Shown: piece by piece, positions 40,751 to 50,326 of the stretch
How the letters are laid out: the number at the start of each line of letters is the position of its first letter
Position numbering within the stretch: the stretch's first letter is position 1
DNA from: Rhizobiales bacterium 64-17
GTDB lineage: Bacteria > Pseudomonadota > Alphaproteobacteria > Rhizobiales > Xanthobacteraceae
Reading direction: 5' to 3'
Assembly (NCBI GenBank): GCA_001899285.1
Contig: MKWA01000014.1
Span: forward strand, 54,120 to 118,119
Length of the DNA: 64,000 nt
Program-made: the position numbers and the translations under genes
Notes under the pieces: model-generated
What the model saw: only the letters and a program-made list of their open reading frames with translations
Database searches by the model: none
Told to the model about the DNA's origin: nothing

Positions 40751-40784
40751 TATTCCCGGTGGCTAGACGCCTAGTAATCGTGGC

Positions 40785-40950
40785 AACTTCATGATGAAAG
40801 GGCCGAATTGCATTAACCTCAACCCAGCTATGAGCCGTTAATATTTATGTCAAAACGCAATATACCTTTTCAATACCTATAATCATGAATGATAAACTTA
40901 ATAATACTGTTTTCGCGACGGCGAATACATAGACAGCAAGTTTTCACACC
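40785..40950. other. AT-rich island in the intergenic region 40696-41011
   Basis: About 165 bases are strikingly richer in A and T than the rest of the window. The island includes gttaatatttatgtc and cttaataatactgtttt, and the small palindrome atcatgaatgat near 40890. No gene is visible. It lies upstream of the short TIGR02594 gene and beyond the end of metW, so it is best read as a promoter or regulator-binding region. Confidence 0.6.
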
Positions 40951-41011
40951 CGCGCCCCGTAGTTGAGGTGCAGTGCAACATTGCGGCAATAGGGAACTTT
41001 AAGGGAGCGGG

Positions 41012-41674
41012 TCAGTCCTTGCGGCTGAGCAGGAACACGGCCTGCTCGCCGAACAGGTTCCAGAACCACCACGGGGCGTTGAGTTGCAGCGGCCGGCCCC
41101 AGGGATCGAGCGCCACCGCCCGGCGGATCTTGGCTCCCGTCACCAGGCACAGCGACTGGAAGTCCTTGATCGTGCAGAAGTGGATGTTCGGCGACTCCCA
41201 CCACGCATAGGGCAGGTTGTCGGTCTGCGGCATCTGCCCCTCAAACAACAGTTTCAGCCGGATCTTCCAGTGGCCGAAATTCGGGAACGAGACGATGGCG
41301 TGGCGGCCAATCCGCAGCATGTGCTCCAGCACGGCGCGCGGATTGCGGGTCGCCTGCAGGGTCTGCGACAGGATCACATAGTCGAAGGCATCGTCCGGAT
41401 AGTCGGCCAGATCGGTGTCGGCGTCGCCCTGGATCACCGCCAACCCCTTGGCGACGCATTCGTTGACGCCCTCGCGCGACAGCTCGATGCCGCGGCCGTC
41501 GGCCTCGCGGGTGTCGGTGAGAAGGCGCAGCAATTCGCCGTCGCCGCAGCCGACGTCGAGCACCCGCGAGCCGGGCTCAACCATGGTGGACACCACCAGC
41601 AGGTCGATACGGGATCCGCCGGCGCCCCGCGCCACGTCGGCCATGGTCAGATCACGCTTGAGACGAGACAGCAT
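41012..41674 (-). CDS. metW: Methionine biosynthesis protein MetW
   Basis: A 220-residue SAM-dependent methyltransferase-like protein. Motif I is VLDVGCGDGELLRLL, and the rest of the fold continues through VILSQTLQATRNPRAVLEHML. MetW acts with MetX in alphaproteobacteria, where the pair is needed for homoserine acetylation. ATG 41674 overlaps the metX stop (TGATG), showing translational coupling. Control is by the SAM-II riboswitch ahead of metX. Confidence 0.97.
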   Translation of the reverse strand: MLSRLKRDLTMADVARGAGGSRIDLLVVSTMVEPGSRVLDVGCGDGELLRLLTDTREADGRGIELSREGVNECVAKGLAVIQGDADTDLADYPDDAFDYVILSQTLQATRNPRAVLEHMLRIGRHAIVSFPNFGHWKIRLKLLFEGQMPQTDNLPYAWWESPNIHFCTIKDFQSLCLVTGAKIRRAVALDPWGRPLQLNAPWWFWNLFGEQAVFLLSRKD

Positions 41675-42885
41675 CACCGCGCCTCCCTCGGTTGCGCGGC
41701 GGCCAATCCGCGCGCCTTCCCCGCTCCCTCGAGGAAGCCGCGCACGATCGCGAACAGTTCCGGCTCGTCGAGCAGGAACGCGTCATGGCCCTTGTCGGTG
41801 ACGATCTCCGCGAACGAGACGCGCGCGCCGCCGGCGTTGAGCGCATGCACGGTGGCGCGGGAATCCGGCGTCGGGAACAGCCAGTCGCTGGTGAACGAGA
41901 TCACGCAGAACCGCGTCGGCGTGTCCTTGAACGCATTGGCGAGCACGCCGCCGCAATCGGCGGCGAGATCGAAATAGTCCATCGCCCGCGTCAGATAGAG
42001 ATACGAATTGGCGTCGAACCGCTCAACGAAGCTCGAGCCCTGATGGCGCAGATAGCTTTCCACCTGGAAATCGGCATCGAACGAGAAGGTCGGCGTCGCG
42101 CGGTCCTGATATTTGCGGCCGAATTTCCGGTGCAGCGCCGCGTCCGACAGATAGGTGATGTGCGCGCCCATGCGCGCGACCGCGAGGCCACGGCGCGGAT
42201 TGGAGCCATCGAGCAGATAGCGCCCGCCGCGCCAATCGGGATCGGCCATGATCGCCTGACGTCCGACTTCATGAAACGCGATGTTCTGCGCCGAGTGCCG
42301 TGTCGCGCACGCGATCGGCAGCGCCGCGAACACGCGCTCCGGATAGCTCGACGCCCATTGCAGCACCTGCATGCCACCCATGGAGCCGCCGACCACCGCG
42401 AACAGCGTGTCGATACCGAGATGATCGAGCAGCATCGCCTGCGCCCGCACCATGTCGCGGATGGTGATGACGGGGAAACTCAGACCCCACGGCTGGCCGG
42501 TGGCGGGATTGGTCGAGGCCGGACCGGTGGTACCCATGCAACTGCCGAGCACGTTGGAACTGATGATGAAGTAGCGGTCAGTGTCGATCGGTTTGCCCGG
42601 CCCGATCAGCGTCTCCCACCAGCCGCCCTTGCCGGTGACGGGATTGTCGCTCGCGGCGTGATGATCGCCGGTAAGCGCGTGGCAAACCAGCACCGCGTTG
42701 CTGCGGTCAGCGTTGAGCGTGCCATAGGTGTTATAGGCGATCTGCACCGGCGCGAGTTCGACGCCGGCATCGAGCTTGAGCGGCGTGTCGAACCGGGCGA
42801 TGAGCGACGCACGCGGCTCGTCGGCCTCGCGCCCGCGCACATCCGGCGCCGTATTCGGGCTGTTCACTTGCTCGATATCCGCCAT
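41674..42885 (-). CDS. metX: Homoserine O-acetyltransferase
   Basis: Activates homoserine for methionine synthesis with acetyl-CoA. The 403-residue alpha/beta hydrolase has the nucleophile Ser in [14 protein letters not shown], Asp in [10 protein letters not shown] and His in [10 protein letters not shown], the expected triad. The first conserved block is [20 protein letters not shown]. The gene is preceded by a SAM-II riboswitch and an intrinsic terminator, so excess SAM should stop its transcription. Confidence 0.98.
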   Translation of the reverse strand: MADIEQVNSPNTAPDVRGREADEPRASLIARFDTPLKLDAGVELAPVQIAYNTYGTLNADRSNAVLVCHALTGDHHAASDNPVTGKGGWWETLIGPGKPIDTDRYFIISSNVLGSCMGTTGPASTNPATGQPWGLSFPVITIRDMVRAQAMLLDHLGIDTLFAVVGGSMGGMQVLQWASSYPERVFAALPIACATRHSAQNIAFHEVGRQAIMADPDWRGGRYLLDGSNPRRGLAVARMGAHITYLSDAALHRKFGRKYQDRATPTFSFDADFQVESYLRHQGSSFVERFDANSYLYLTRAMDYFDLAADCGGVLANAFKDTPTRFCVISFTSDWLFPTPDSRATVHALNAGGARVSFAEIVTDKGHDAFLLDEPELFAIVRGFLEGAGKARGLAAAQPREAR

Positions 42886-42925
42886 AGATCCCGGCGCCCC
42901 GACAGTCTCGATCCGGCGCGGGTCA

Positions 42926-42960
42926 ATAAAAAACCCGGCCCGAACATAGGTTCGACCGGG
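42926..42960 (-). terminator. Intrinsic terminator in the metX leader
   Basis: An imperfect GC-rich stem (42934-42945 with 42950-42960, one internal mismatch) has loop atag. On the minus strand it is followed by six T at 42933-42928. It sits between the SAM-II aptamer and the metX start 41 bases further on, so it is the likely expression platform of the riboswitch. Confidence 0.8.
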
Positions 42961-42969
42961 ATTTGCGTG

Positions 42970-43035
42970 TCCCCGGCCTGTTTAGCGAGTTGTTTAACGT
43001 GGCTGCAAGCCGGCCGGCTCAAATGACCACGAAAG
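42970..43035 (-). promoter_or_regulatory. SAM-II riboswitch
   Basis: The minus strand reads GTGGTCATTTGAGCCGG, then GGCTTGCAGCCACGTTAAAC, then AACTCGCTAAACAGGCCGG. These are the conserved pseudoknot elements of the alphaproteobacterial SAM-II (metA) aptamer. It lies 85-150 bases ahead of metX, a known target of this class. The rest of the gap 42886-43192 holds the terminator and the divergent promoter of the chorismate mutase gene. Confidence 0.93.
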
Positions 43036-43192
43036 CCCGCAAAACATAGGCCGAAGCCCTGTCCCCGTCAAGGCAAGGCCCGTTAGGTCTATGATAGACC
43101 AGTGTTTTCTTGACGCCGGCCCGCCGTGCTACCTAGACAGCACGAAGGCCGCCCGCCGTCTGGCGCATGGTGGCTCGCCCAAAGGTCTGCCC

Positions 43193-44038
43193 ATGTCGAA
43201 CACCATTTCCGCTCCGCCATCGCTGGTGACGCTGCGCAACGAGATCGACCGGATCGATGCCGAGATGCATCGCCTGCTGATGGAGCGCGGGCAGATCATC
43301 GACCGGCTGATCGCGGTGAAAGGCAGCCAGGAGAGCGGCTCGGCGTTCCGTCCGGCACGCGAGGCCGACATGATGCGCCGCCTGGTGCAGCGGCACGCGG
43401 GCATCCTGCCGCTCGACACCGTGGAAGGCATCTGGCGCGTCATCATCGCCACCTTCACCTATGTGCAGCAGCCGTTCTCGGTGCATGCCGACCTCTCGGC
43501 GGGCGACGCGATGATGCGCGACAGCGCCCGCTTCCATTTCGGCTTCACGGTGCCGTTCCTCACGCATATGAGCGCCAGCGCGGTGGTCGCCGCCGTCGCC
43601 GCCTCGCGCGGCGATCTCGGCCTCGTCCCCGCCGCCTATGTCGCCGGCGCCGGCGCATGGTGGGATGCGCTTGAGCCCGAGACCGCGCCGAAGATCATCG
43701 CCCGGCTGCCGTTCGTCGAGCGCGCCGACCATCCGGCCGACCTGCCGGTGTTCGTGATCTCCCGCGTGTCCAGCGACGCCATGGTGAAAGAGGTCGAGGT
43801 GTGGAGCGTCCATGTCTCCGGCTGGGGGCCGCAGGCGGCGAACGCGCTCCCCGGCGCGGTCACCTGCGTCGCCGCGCCCGATGGCGCGTTCGACGGCGCG
43901 GCGCTGCTGATCTCGATGCCCGCCGGCACGCAATTCGAGACGGTGCGGCAGGCCCTACTGAAAACGGGAGCCAGCATCCGCTCGGCGGCCCTCGTCGGCA
44001 GCCACGCCACCCGCTATAGGGTATCCGCCGGCGGCTGA
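43193..44038 (+). CDS. Chorismate mutase with an uncharacterised C-terminal domain
   Basis: Converts chorismate to prephenate, the branch-point for Phe and Tyr. The 281-residue protein has an N-terminal AroQ-type helical domain (about 10-95: [20 protein letters not shown], then [14 protein letters not shown]). A roughly 180-residue C-terminal part ([20 protein letters not shown] onward) may be a diverged prephenate dehydratase or regulatory fold; I cannot confirm it. ATG 43193 (MSNTISAPP) is preferred over 43091. hisC and tyrA follow, giving a compact aromatic amino acid operon. Confidence 0.88.
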   Translation: MSNTISAPPSLVTLRNEIDRIDAEMHRLLMERGQIIDRLIAVKGSQESGSAFRPAREADMMRRLVQRHAGILPLDTVEGIWRVIIATFTYVQQPFSVHADLSAGDAMMRDSARFHFGFTVPFLTHMSASAVVAAVAASRGDLGLVPAAYVAGAGAWWDALEPETAPKIIARLPFVERADHPADLPVFVISRVSSDAMVKEVEVWSVHVSGWGPQAANALPGAVTCVAAPDGAFDGAALLISMPAGTQFETVRQALLKTGASIRSAALVGSHATRYRVSAGG

Positions 44039-44093
44039 CGCCGCCTCGTCCCGCGCGTTACGCGAAAGATCCAGAAGACAGACCGAGACCGAC

Positions 44094-45197
44094 ATGACCG
44101 CCAACCGTCCGCAACCGCGCCCCGGCGTGCTCGACATCGCCCCCTATGTTCCGGGCAAGAGCAGCGCCCCCGGCGTCGCCAAAGTCTACAAGCTCTCGTC
44201 CAACGAGACGCCGCTCGGGCCGAGCCCGAAGGCGAAGGCGGCCTATGCGGCGGCGGGGCAGCATCTGGAGGATTATCCGGACGGCGCATCGACCGCGCTG
44301 CGCGAGGCGATCGGCCGCCGCTTCGGCCTCGATCCGGCGCGCATCGTCTGCGGCGCGGGCTCCGATGACATCCTCAACCTGATCGCGCGTGCTTTTCTCG
44401 CCGACGGCGACGAGGCGATCCACACCACGCACGGCTTCCTGGTCTATCCGATCGCCACGCTCGGCACCGGAGCGAAGCCGGTCGTCGCCGCGGAAAAGAA
44501 CTTCACGGCGGATGTCGACACGATCCTCGCCGCGGTGACGCCGCGCACCAAGGTCGTGTTCCTCGCCAATCCGAACAATCCGACCGGCACCTACATTCCG
44601 TTCGACGAGGTGAAGCGGCTGCGGCGCGATCTGCCGGCGCATGTCCTGCTGGTGCTTGACGCCGCCTACGCGGAATATGTCAGCCGCAACGATTACGAGT
44701 CCGGCCTCGAACTGGTGGCGACCACCGACAACACGGTGATGTGCCGCACCTTCTCGAAGATCTACGGCCTCGCGGCGCTGCGGCTCGGCTGGCTCTATGG
44801 CCCGGAACATATCGTCGATGCGCTCAACCGCATCCGCGGCCCGTTCAACGTCAACGCGCCGGCGATCGCCGCCGGTATCGCGGCGATGGAAGACACCGCG
44901 CATGTGGAGCACGCGCGAGCGTTCAACGAACAGTGGCTCGCCTGGCTCACCACCGAACTGGAAAAGCTCGGCCTCAAGGTCACGCCAAGCGTCGGCAACT
45001 TCCTGCTGATCCATTTCCCGACCGCGAAGGGCAAGACCGCGGCGGAAGCCAACGACTTCCTCATGCAGCGCGGCCTCATCCTGCGGCAGGTCACTGGCTA
45101 TCATCTGCCGCATGCATTGCGCATGTCGGTCGGCACCGAAGAGGCCAACAAGCTGACCGTCGCGGCGCTGCGCGAGTTTCTGGGACGGACGGCGTGA
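44094..45197 (+). CDS. hisC: Histidinol-phosphate / aromatic aminotransferase
   Basis: A PLP-dependent class I/II aminotransferase of 367 residues. It has the N-terminal [15 protein letters not shown] block, NPNNPTGTY, and the PLP lysine in [17 protein letters not shown]. HisC acts in histidine synthesis and often also transaminates prephenate or phenylpyruvate. Its place between chorismate mutase and tyrA suggests an aromatic role here. Its stop overlaps the tyrA GTG start by three bases. Confidence 0.95.
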   Translation: MTANRPQPRPGVLDIAPYVPGKSSAPGVAKVYKLSSNETPLGPSPKAKAAYAAAGQHLEDYPDGASTALREAIGRRFGLDPARIVCGAGSDDILNLIARAFLADGDEAIHTTHGFLVYPIATLGTGAKPVVAAEKNFTADVDTILAAVTPRTKVVFLANPNNPTGTYIPFDEVKRLRRDLPAHVLLVLDAAYAEYVSRNDYESGLELVATTDNTVMCRTFSKIYGLAALRLGWLYGPEHIVDALNRIRGPFNVNAPAIAAGIAAMEDTAHVEHARAFNEQWLAWLTTELEKLGLKVTPSVGNFLLIHFPTAKGKTAAEANDFLMQRGLILRQVTGYHLPHALRMSVGTEEANKLTVAALREFLGRTA

Positions 45198-46165
45198 GCG
45201 ACAAGCAACCGATCTTCAACCGCCTCGCGCTGATCGGCGTCGGCCTGATCGGCTCGTCGATCGCGCGCGCCGCGCGCGCGCAAGGCGCGGTGCGCTCGAT
45301 CGTCGCCACCGCGCGCTCGCCACAGACGCGGCAGCGTGTTGCCGAGCTTGGTATCGCCGATCAGGTGGTGGAGACCAATGCCGCCGCCGTCGAAGGCGCC
45401 GATCTCGTCATCGCCTGCATTCCGGTCGGCGCCTGCGGGCCGGTGGCGCAGGAGATCGCGCCGTATCTGATGCCGGGCGCGATCGTCTCCGACGTAGGCT
45501 CGGTGAAAGGCTCGGTGGTCAGGGACATGGCGGCGCATCTGCCGCCGTCGGTGCATTTCGTGCCGGCGCATCCGGTGGCCGGCACCGAATATTCCGGACC
45601 CGACGCGGGCTTCGCCGAACTGTTCGTCAACCGCTGGTGCATTCTCACCCCGCCGGCCGGCACCGATCCGGCGGCGGTCGAAAAGCTCGCCGCGTTCTGG
45701 CGCGTGCTCGGCGCCAATGTCGAGACGATGACGCCGGAGCATCATGATCTGGTGCTCGCCATCACCAGCCATCTGCCGCATCTGATCGCCTACACCATCG
45801 TCGGCACCGCCAACGAACTGGGCCAGGTGACGGAATCCGAGGTGCTGCAATTCTCCGCCGGCGGCTTCCGCGATTTCACCCGCATCGCCGCCTCCGATCC
45901 GACCATGTGGCGCGATGTGTTCCTCGCCAACAAGGATGCGGTGCTGGAGATGCTCGGCCGTTTCAACGAGGACATCGCCACCTTGACGCGCGCGATCCGC
46001 AACGGCGACGGCAACGCGCTGTTCGATCACTTCACGCGCACGCGTGCGATCCGCAAAGGTATCGTCACCATCGGCCAGGATTCGGCGACGCCGGACTTCG
46101 GCCGTGGCCACCCGCATCTGCCGCAGCAGCCGGTGCCGCGGCCCTATTCCGCCGATACCGAATAA
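45194..46165 (+). CDS. tyrA: Prephenate/arogenate dehydrogenase
   Basis: Oxidises and decarboxylates prephenate or arogenate towards tyrosine. The 323-residue protein has an N-terminal NAD(P) motif ([18 protein letters not shown]), the conserved His in [18 protein letters not shown], and a helical C-terminal domain ([19 protein letters not shown]). It starts at GTG 45194, overlapping the hisC stop (GTGA). Whether prephenate or arogenate is preferred cannot be read from sequence. Its stop abuts the convergent DUF2125 gene with no base between. Confidence 0.94.
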   Translation: MSDKQPIFNRLALIGVGLIGSSIARAARAQGAVRSIVATARSPQTRQRVAELGIADQVVETNAAAVEGADLVIACIPVGACGPVAQEIAPYLMPGAIVSDVGSVKGSVVRDMAAHLPPSVHFVPAHPVAGTEYSGPDAGFAELFVNRWCILTPPAGTDPAAVEKLAAFWRVLGANVETMTPEHHDLVLAITSHLPHLIAYTIVGTANELGQVTESEVLQFSAGGFRDFTRIAASDPTMWRDVFLANKDAVLEMLGRFNEDIATLTRAIRNGDGNALFDHFTRTRAIRKGIVTIGQDSATPDFGRGHPHLPQQPVPRPYSADTE

Positions 46166-47338
46166 TTAAAACAGCGCCGGCACGCGGCCGATCACCAGCG
46201 GACCGAGCGCCATGGCGCCGTCGGTGATGCGCAGCGGCACCGCCACCGCGCGGCGGCCCTCCAGCGTCGTCTGCTCGCCGATCATGTTGACGCCGGCGAT
46301 CACGCCGGCACCGGCCTGCGCGCGCGCCGCCGCGCCGAGACCCGGCAATAGCCGGTCGAGCGCGCCGGCGATCCTGTCGACCGGCGGCGTATTTTCAATG
46401 CCGATGGTCTTCAGAAAGGCATCGAGCCCAGCGATGGTCAGCCGCAACTGGCCTTCGAGCTTGCCGTTGGCGTTGATGGTGAGCACGCCGCTACCGACCG
46501 CCAGCGTTTCGCCCTGACTGATCCGCGCCTGCGCGATATCGATGCTGCCGCCGGCCTGCTGAATTTCGCGGAAGCGCGCAGCCCATGACTTCGGTGCGAA
46601 GTCTTTCAACCCGCGCAGCTTTGCCGTCATGTCCGAATCGATCGACGGCTGCGCCAGCGCATGCACGCCGGGGAACGAGCCGCCGACGACGCTGGACACC
46701 ATCTCGACCACCGGATTGCTGTTGACAGTGCCTTCGACGATGCGGCCGTGCAATTCCATATGCTTCGCCTGCGCGGCGAGCACCGGCACCGGCCCGGAGA
46801 TATCGTCGAGCTTCGGCTCCTCGAACACGACCGACAGCCGCTCCGGCGCCGCCGGCGTGCCGCGCAGGCTCGCCTGCGCCAGCGTCCAGTCGGCGCTCAG
46901 CATCGCCGGCCGGCCGATATCGGCGATGGTCATCGGCCCGGCCATCTCGGCGATCAGCAGATCGCGCTGGTAAATCTGCGCGGCGGCATGCAGGCCCGCG
47001 ACGGTGATGCGCAACGGCGGCGACAGATTGCGGATCTGGCTTTCGGCCTGATCGCAAGTGATCTCGATGCGAAATGGGAAGCCGCTTGTGCTCTGCTGAT
47101 GGCAGATGTGCACGCGGCCGGCTCTCGCTTCGCGCACCTGCCAGGCGACGATCGTGTCCTCGGTGAGCTGCTTGGCGTAGAACCACAGGCCGGTCCAGCC
47201 GGCGATGACCGCGGTGACGAGCACCAGCATGACGATGTATTTCCCGGACCCGCCGCAACGTGGTGTCAGCGGATGCGGCGGCAACGGATTCCCGCTGGGA
47301 CCATCACCAAACTGCCGATCAGGGGGAGATACAACCAT
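46166..47338 (-). CDS. DUF2125 domain-containing protein
   Basis: A 390-residue protein. A short proline-rich N-terminus precedes one membrane segment (about 33-55), and the rest is periplasmic and matches the DUF2125 pattern (VHICHQQSTSGFPFRIEITC). The function is unknown; the long beta-rich periplasmic part recalls AsmA-like or DUF945-like proteins. It converges on tyrA with adjacent stop codons and diverges from the chaC gene. Confidence 0.87.
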   Translation of the reverse strand: MVVSPPDRQFGDGPSGNPLPPHPLTPRCGGSGKYIVMLVLVTAVIAGWTGLWFYAKQLTEDTIVAWQVREARAGRVHICHQQSTSGFPFRIEITCDQAESQIRNLSPPLRITVAGLHAAAQIYQRDLLIAEMAGPMTIADIGRPAMLSADWTLAQASLRGTPAAPERLSVVFEEPKLDDISGPVPVLAAQAKHMELHGRIVEGTVNSNPVVEMVSSVVGGSFPGVHALAQPSIDSDMTAKLRGLKDFAPKSWAARFREIQQAGGSIDIAQARISQGETLAVGSGVLTINANGKLEGQLRLTIAGLDAFLKTIGIENTPPVDRIAGALDRLLPGLGAAARAQAGAGVIAGVNMIGEQTTLEGRRAVAVPLRITDGAMALGPLVIGRVPALF

Positions 47339-47450
47339 AGGGATAAGGAACTCGTGATTGCGGCAAAACCGCGATCAGCGCCGGATATTGCGCGACCGGC
47401 ACGCGCCTGTTAGCTGGCACCCGCCGGTTCCCAGCCGTAAGCGATTCCCC

Positions 47451-48011
47451 GTGGCATTGAAATCGTCCATCGACAGCACCGACGAGGACCTCTGGGTGTT
47501 CGCCTATGGCTCGCTGATGTGGCGGCCCGATTTCGCGTTTCAGGAGCGCGTCCACGCGCGCATGACCGGCCTGCACCGCTCGCTGTGCATCTATTCGTTC
47601 GTGCACCGCGGCACGCCGGAACAGCCGGGCCTGGTCCTCGGGCTCGACCGTGGCGGCGCCTGCCGGGGCATCGGCTACCGCGTCGCCGCCGCCGACCGGC
47701 CCGCGACCGTCGCCTATCTGCGCAAGCGCGAGCAGGCCACCGCCGTCTATCGCGAGGTGATCCGCACCATGTGGATCACCGACACGCCGCAACGTCAGGT
47801 GTCCGCGCTGTGTTACGTGGTCGACCGGTCGCACCCGCAATATGCCGGACGCCTCACGCTCGACGAGCAGGTGCGGCTGGTGCTGCAGGGCCACGGCCAG
47901 TCCGGCGCCAATCCGGATTATGTGATCGCAACGGTGAAGGCGATGGAGGCGATCGGCTATCGTGAAGGCGAGTTGCACAAGCTCGTCGAGCGGCTCACGC
48001 AGAAGCGTTAG
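47451..48011 (+). CDS. ChaC-type gamma-glutamylcyclotransferase
   Basis: Cleaves gamma-glutamyl peptides, glutathione in the ChaC group, to 5-oxoproline. The 186-residue protein has the substrate-loop motif VFAYGSLMWRPDF near the N-terminus and the expected catalytic Glu in VAYLRKREQATAVY. I chose GTG 47451 (VALKSSIDSTDEDL); the frame extends to a TTG at 47358 without family character. Its 3' end overlaps the convergent plsC gene by 17 bases. Confidence 0.92.
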   Translation: MALKSSIDSTDEDLWVFAYGSLMWRPDFAFQERVHARMTGLHRSLCIYSFVHRGTPEQPGLVLGLDRGGACRGIGYRVAAADRPATVAYLRKREQATAVYREVIRTMWITDTPQRQVSALCYVVDRSHPQYAGRLTLDEQVRLVLQGHGQSGANPDYVIATVKAMEAIGYREGELHKLVERLTQKR

Positions 48012-48738
48012 CGCCCTTTTCTTTCAGACCTTCTTCCACCAGCGCCGCCGTGGCGGTTTCGGTCTCCTGCTGCAGCCGCGCGAAGAACACGTCGCGATCA
48101 AGCCCCGGCGGAATCACCGGCAACGCTTCGACCACCACCGTCCCCGGATAGCGCAACAGCGAGCGGCGCGGCCAGAACACACCGGAATTAAGCGCCATCG
48201 GCAAACACGGCACGCCGAACGACTCGTAGAGATGCGCGACGCCGTATTTGTAGCGTGGCTCGGCACCGGCCGCACGACGCGTGCCTTCCGGAAAGATGAT
48301 AATCTGGCGACCATGCGCCAGTTCCTCCTTGGCACGGCGTGTCATCGCCACCAGCGCCCGCGCGCCCTTGCCGCGATCGACTGGAACCATGCGTGCCTTG
48401 GCCGCGAACCAGCCGAACATCGGAATCCACATCAGCTCGCGCTTGAGGATGTAAACCGGATCGTCGAGCACGATCAGCAGCGCAAATGTCTCCCACAGCG
48501 ACTGGTGCTTCGAGGCCACCAGCAGCGCACCTTTGGGGATGCGATCGAGATGGCGGAACTCGACCTTGATGCCGCAGATGACGTCGAGCAGCAGCAGGCT
48601 GATGCGCGCCCACAGCCGCGCCATGGCAATGACCGCGCGATACGACATCAGGAATGTCGGCAGCGCGATGAAACAGATCAGAATCAACGTCACATAGAAC
48701 GCGACATTGAAAACGATTGAGCGCAGCCACAGCATCAT
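47995..48738 (-). CDS. plsC: 1-acyl-sn-glycerol-3-phosphate acyltransferase (PlsC family)
   Basis: Acylates lysophosphatidic acid to phosphatidic acid at the inner membrane. The 247-residue protein has an N-terminal hydrophobic segment (about 5-30) and the substrate-binding block IIIFPEGTRRAAGAEPRYKYG. The catalytic HX4D motif reads His78-Gln-Ser-Leu-Trp-Glu83, with Glu for Asp. It is the last gene of ftsE-ftsX-ydcF-plsC. A second ATG follows directly at 48735. It could instead use another acyl donor or acceptor. Confidence 0.92.
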   Translation of the reverse strand: MMLWLRSIVFNVAFYVTLILICFIALPTFLMSYRAVIAMARLWARISLLLLDVICGIKVEFRHLDRIPKGALLVASKHQSLWETFALLIVLDDPVYILKRELMWIPMFGWFAAKARMVPVDRGKGARALVAMTRRAKEELAHGRQIIIFPEGTRRAAGAEPRYKYGVAHLYESFGVPCLPMALNSGVFWPRRSLLRYPGTVVVEALPVIPPGLDRDVFFARLQQETETATAALVEEGLKEKGANASA

Positions 48739-48747
48739 GGATTTACG

Positions 48748-49359
48748 TCAGGGGAAATCGGGGTCGAGGCGGATCCGCACGACCGCAAAAGCATATTTGA
48801 GATATTCCGACAACAACAGCCGCAGCGACGCCTTGCTCGCCCACCACGGGTCGGACCGCTCCTTCTCGCTGATCACCACCGGATACGGCAGCAGCGTCGT
48901 ATCGGGAAGCTGGTGCCCCAGTTCCAGCATTGCCCGCGGCATATGCCAGTTGGAGGTGACGACGATCAGCGTGTGGAAGCCCTTTTCCGTGACCCACCGC
49001 CGCGTCTCGGTGGCGTTGCCAAACGTGTTGAGCGCTGAACGATCGAGATCGACACAGCAGGAGAACACCCGCTGATAGAGCGGCGTCAGCCGCGCAATCT
49101 CCTTGGCGCTGGTGGCACGATGCACACCGGTGATCAGCAGGCGCTGGCCGCGGCCCGCCGCCAGAAGCTCGATCGCATCAGGAATGCGCGAGGCCGCACC
49201 GGTGAGCACGACGATGCCGTCGGCGTTGTGGTCGATCCGCGCCTCGCGGGTCGGCACCTTGTCGACGAACCAGAAGAAGCCGGCCACCAGCAGGCCAAGG
49301 CCGAAGCCCAGCGCGGCCATGGTCACGAAACCGACGATACGGGCGATGCGCGAAAACAT
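48748..49359 (-). CDS. YdcF/SanA family (DUF218) membrane-anchored protein
   Basis: A 203-residue protein with one N-terminal membrane segment (about 8-32) and a DUF218 domain. That domain shows GIVVLTGAASRIPDAIELL, LITGVHRATSA, NTFGNATETRRWV and VVTSNWHMPRAMLEL. Family members have roles in envelope barrier function that remain poorly defined. It begins one base after the ftsX stop and ends nine bases before plsC, so it belongs to that operon. Confidence 0.92.
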   Translation of the reverse strand: MFSRIARIVGFVTMAALGFGLGLLVAGFFWFVDKVPTREARIDHNADGIVVLTGAASRIPDAIELLAAGRGQRLLITGVHRATSAKEIARLTPLYQRVFSCCVDLDRSALNTFGNATETRRWVTEKGFHTLIVVTSNWHMPRAMLELGHQLPDTTLLPYPVVISEKERSDPWWASKASLRLLLSEYLKYAFAVVRIRLDPDFP

Positions 49360-49360
49360 G

Positions 49361-50326
49361 TCAGTCTATGGCGTCCAGCGTGCGCGAAACCGTATGCCGG
49401 GAGGCAAGCGCCGTCACCCCCGCCATCAGCACGATCTGCGCCAGGATCGCCACATAGCCCGGCAGGCCGATCGAGAACGAGCCGAACAGCGCCGCGGTCT
49501 GGTCGCCGGCGGCGCTGCCGGTCATGAAGCCGCTGACGAGGCCCGCCAGCGCGAACAACACGATGGCGACGCCGCCACCGATCGCGCCGCCCTGCAGGCC
49601 GAGCGCGAGGAAGTGACGCTGGAAATGCGTGGCGATGTAGTCGTCGCGCGCGCCGATGAAATGCAGCACCTCGATCACCGGACGGTTGGCCGCCATCGCG
49701 CCGCGCGTGGCGAACATCACCGACAGCATCGTCGCCGCCAGCATCAACAACAGGATGGCGACGCCGATCGCCACCGCGGTGGTGGACATGCTGCGCATCC
49801 GGTCGATCCAGCCACGATGGTCGTCGAGCGACGCACCCGTCACCTGATCCGCCAACAGCTTGCGCAAACGCGGCAGATCGACGGTCGCTGCCGGCGCAAG
49901 CGTGACGACAATCATGCGCGGCACCGGCAGGTCATCCAGCGACAGGCCGCTGCCGAGCCATGGCTCCAGCAGGCGCGCGGATTCCTCGCGCGTGTAGGGC
50001 CGCACGCTGGCGATGCCGGGGAAACCGCGCGCGATCTCCGCCGCCTTGAGCGTCGCGGCGTCGAGATCGCGGTCCGGCGCCGGCCGCACCTGGATCGTCA
50101 CCTCGCGCGCGACATCGGATTCCCACGTGCTCGCGGCCGTGCGCACCAGCATCACCGCGCCGGCGGTGAGCGCGGCGAGAAACGTCATGATCGCCACCAC
50201 CGCCAGCAGCGCGCGGCCGGAGATCGACTGGCGCGGCACGATCGGCGACAGCCCGCGCGGCGGCGCCGCGCGTTGCGGGGCCGGCGCATTCGCCGGATGA
50301 GCGGGAGGTACGCCGCGGTCAGTCAT
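49361..50326 (-). CDS. ftsX: Cell division protein FtsX
   Basis: The inner-membrane partner of FtsE, linking the divisome to control of cell-wall hydrolases. The 321-residue protein has a Pro-rich cytoplasmic N-terminus, four membrane segments (first about 38-62, the rest after 180), and a large periplasmic loop between the first two. LSVMFATRGAMAANRPVIEV and VLHFIGARDDYIATHFQRHF are typical FtsX segments. It overlaps the ftsE stop by eight bases. Confidence 0.95.
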   Translation of the reverse strand: MTDRGVPPAHPANAPAPQRAAPPRGLSPIVPRQSISGRALLAVVAIMTFLAALTAGAVMLVRTAASTWESDVAREVTIQVRPAPDRDLDAATLKAAEIARGFPGIASVRPYTREESARLLEPWLGSGLSLDDLPVPRMIVVTLAPAATVDLPRLRKLLADQVTGASLDDHRGWIDRMRSMSTTAVAIGVAILLLMLAATMLSVMFATRGAMAANRPVIEVLHFIGARDDYIATHFQRHFLALGLQGGAIGGGVAIVLFALAGLVSGFMTGSAAGDQTAALFGSFSIGLPGYVAILAQIVLMAGVTALASRHTVSRTLDAID

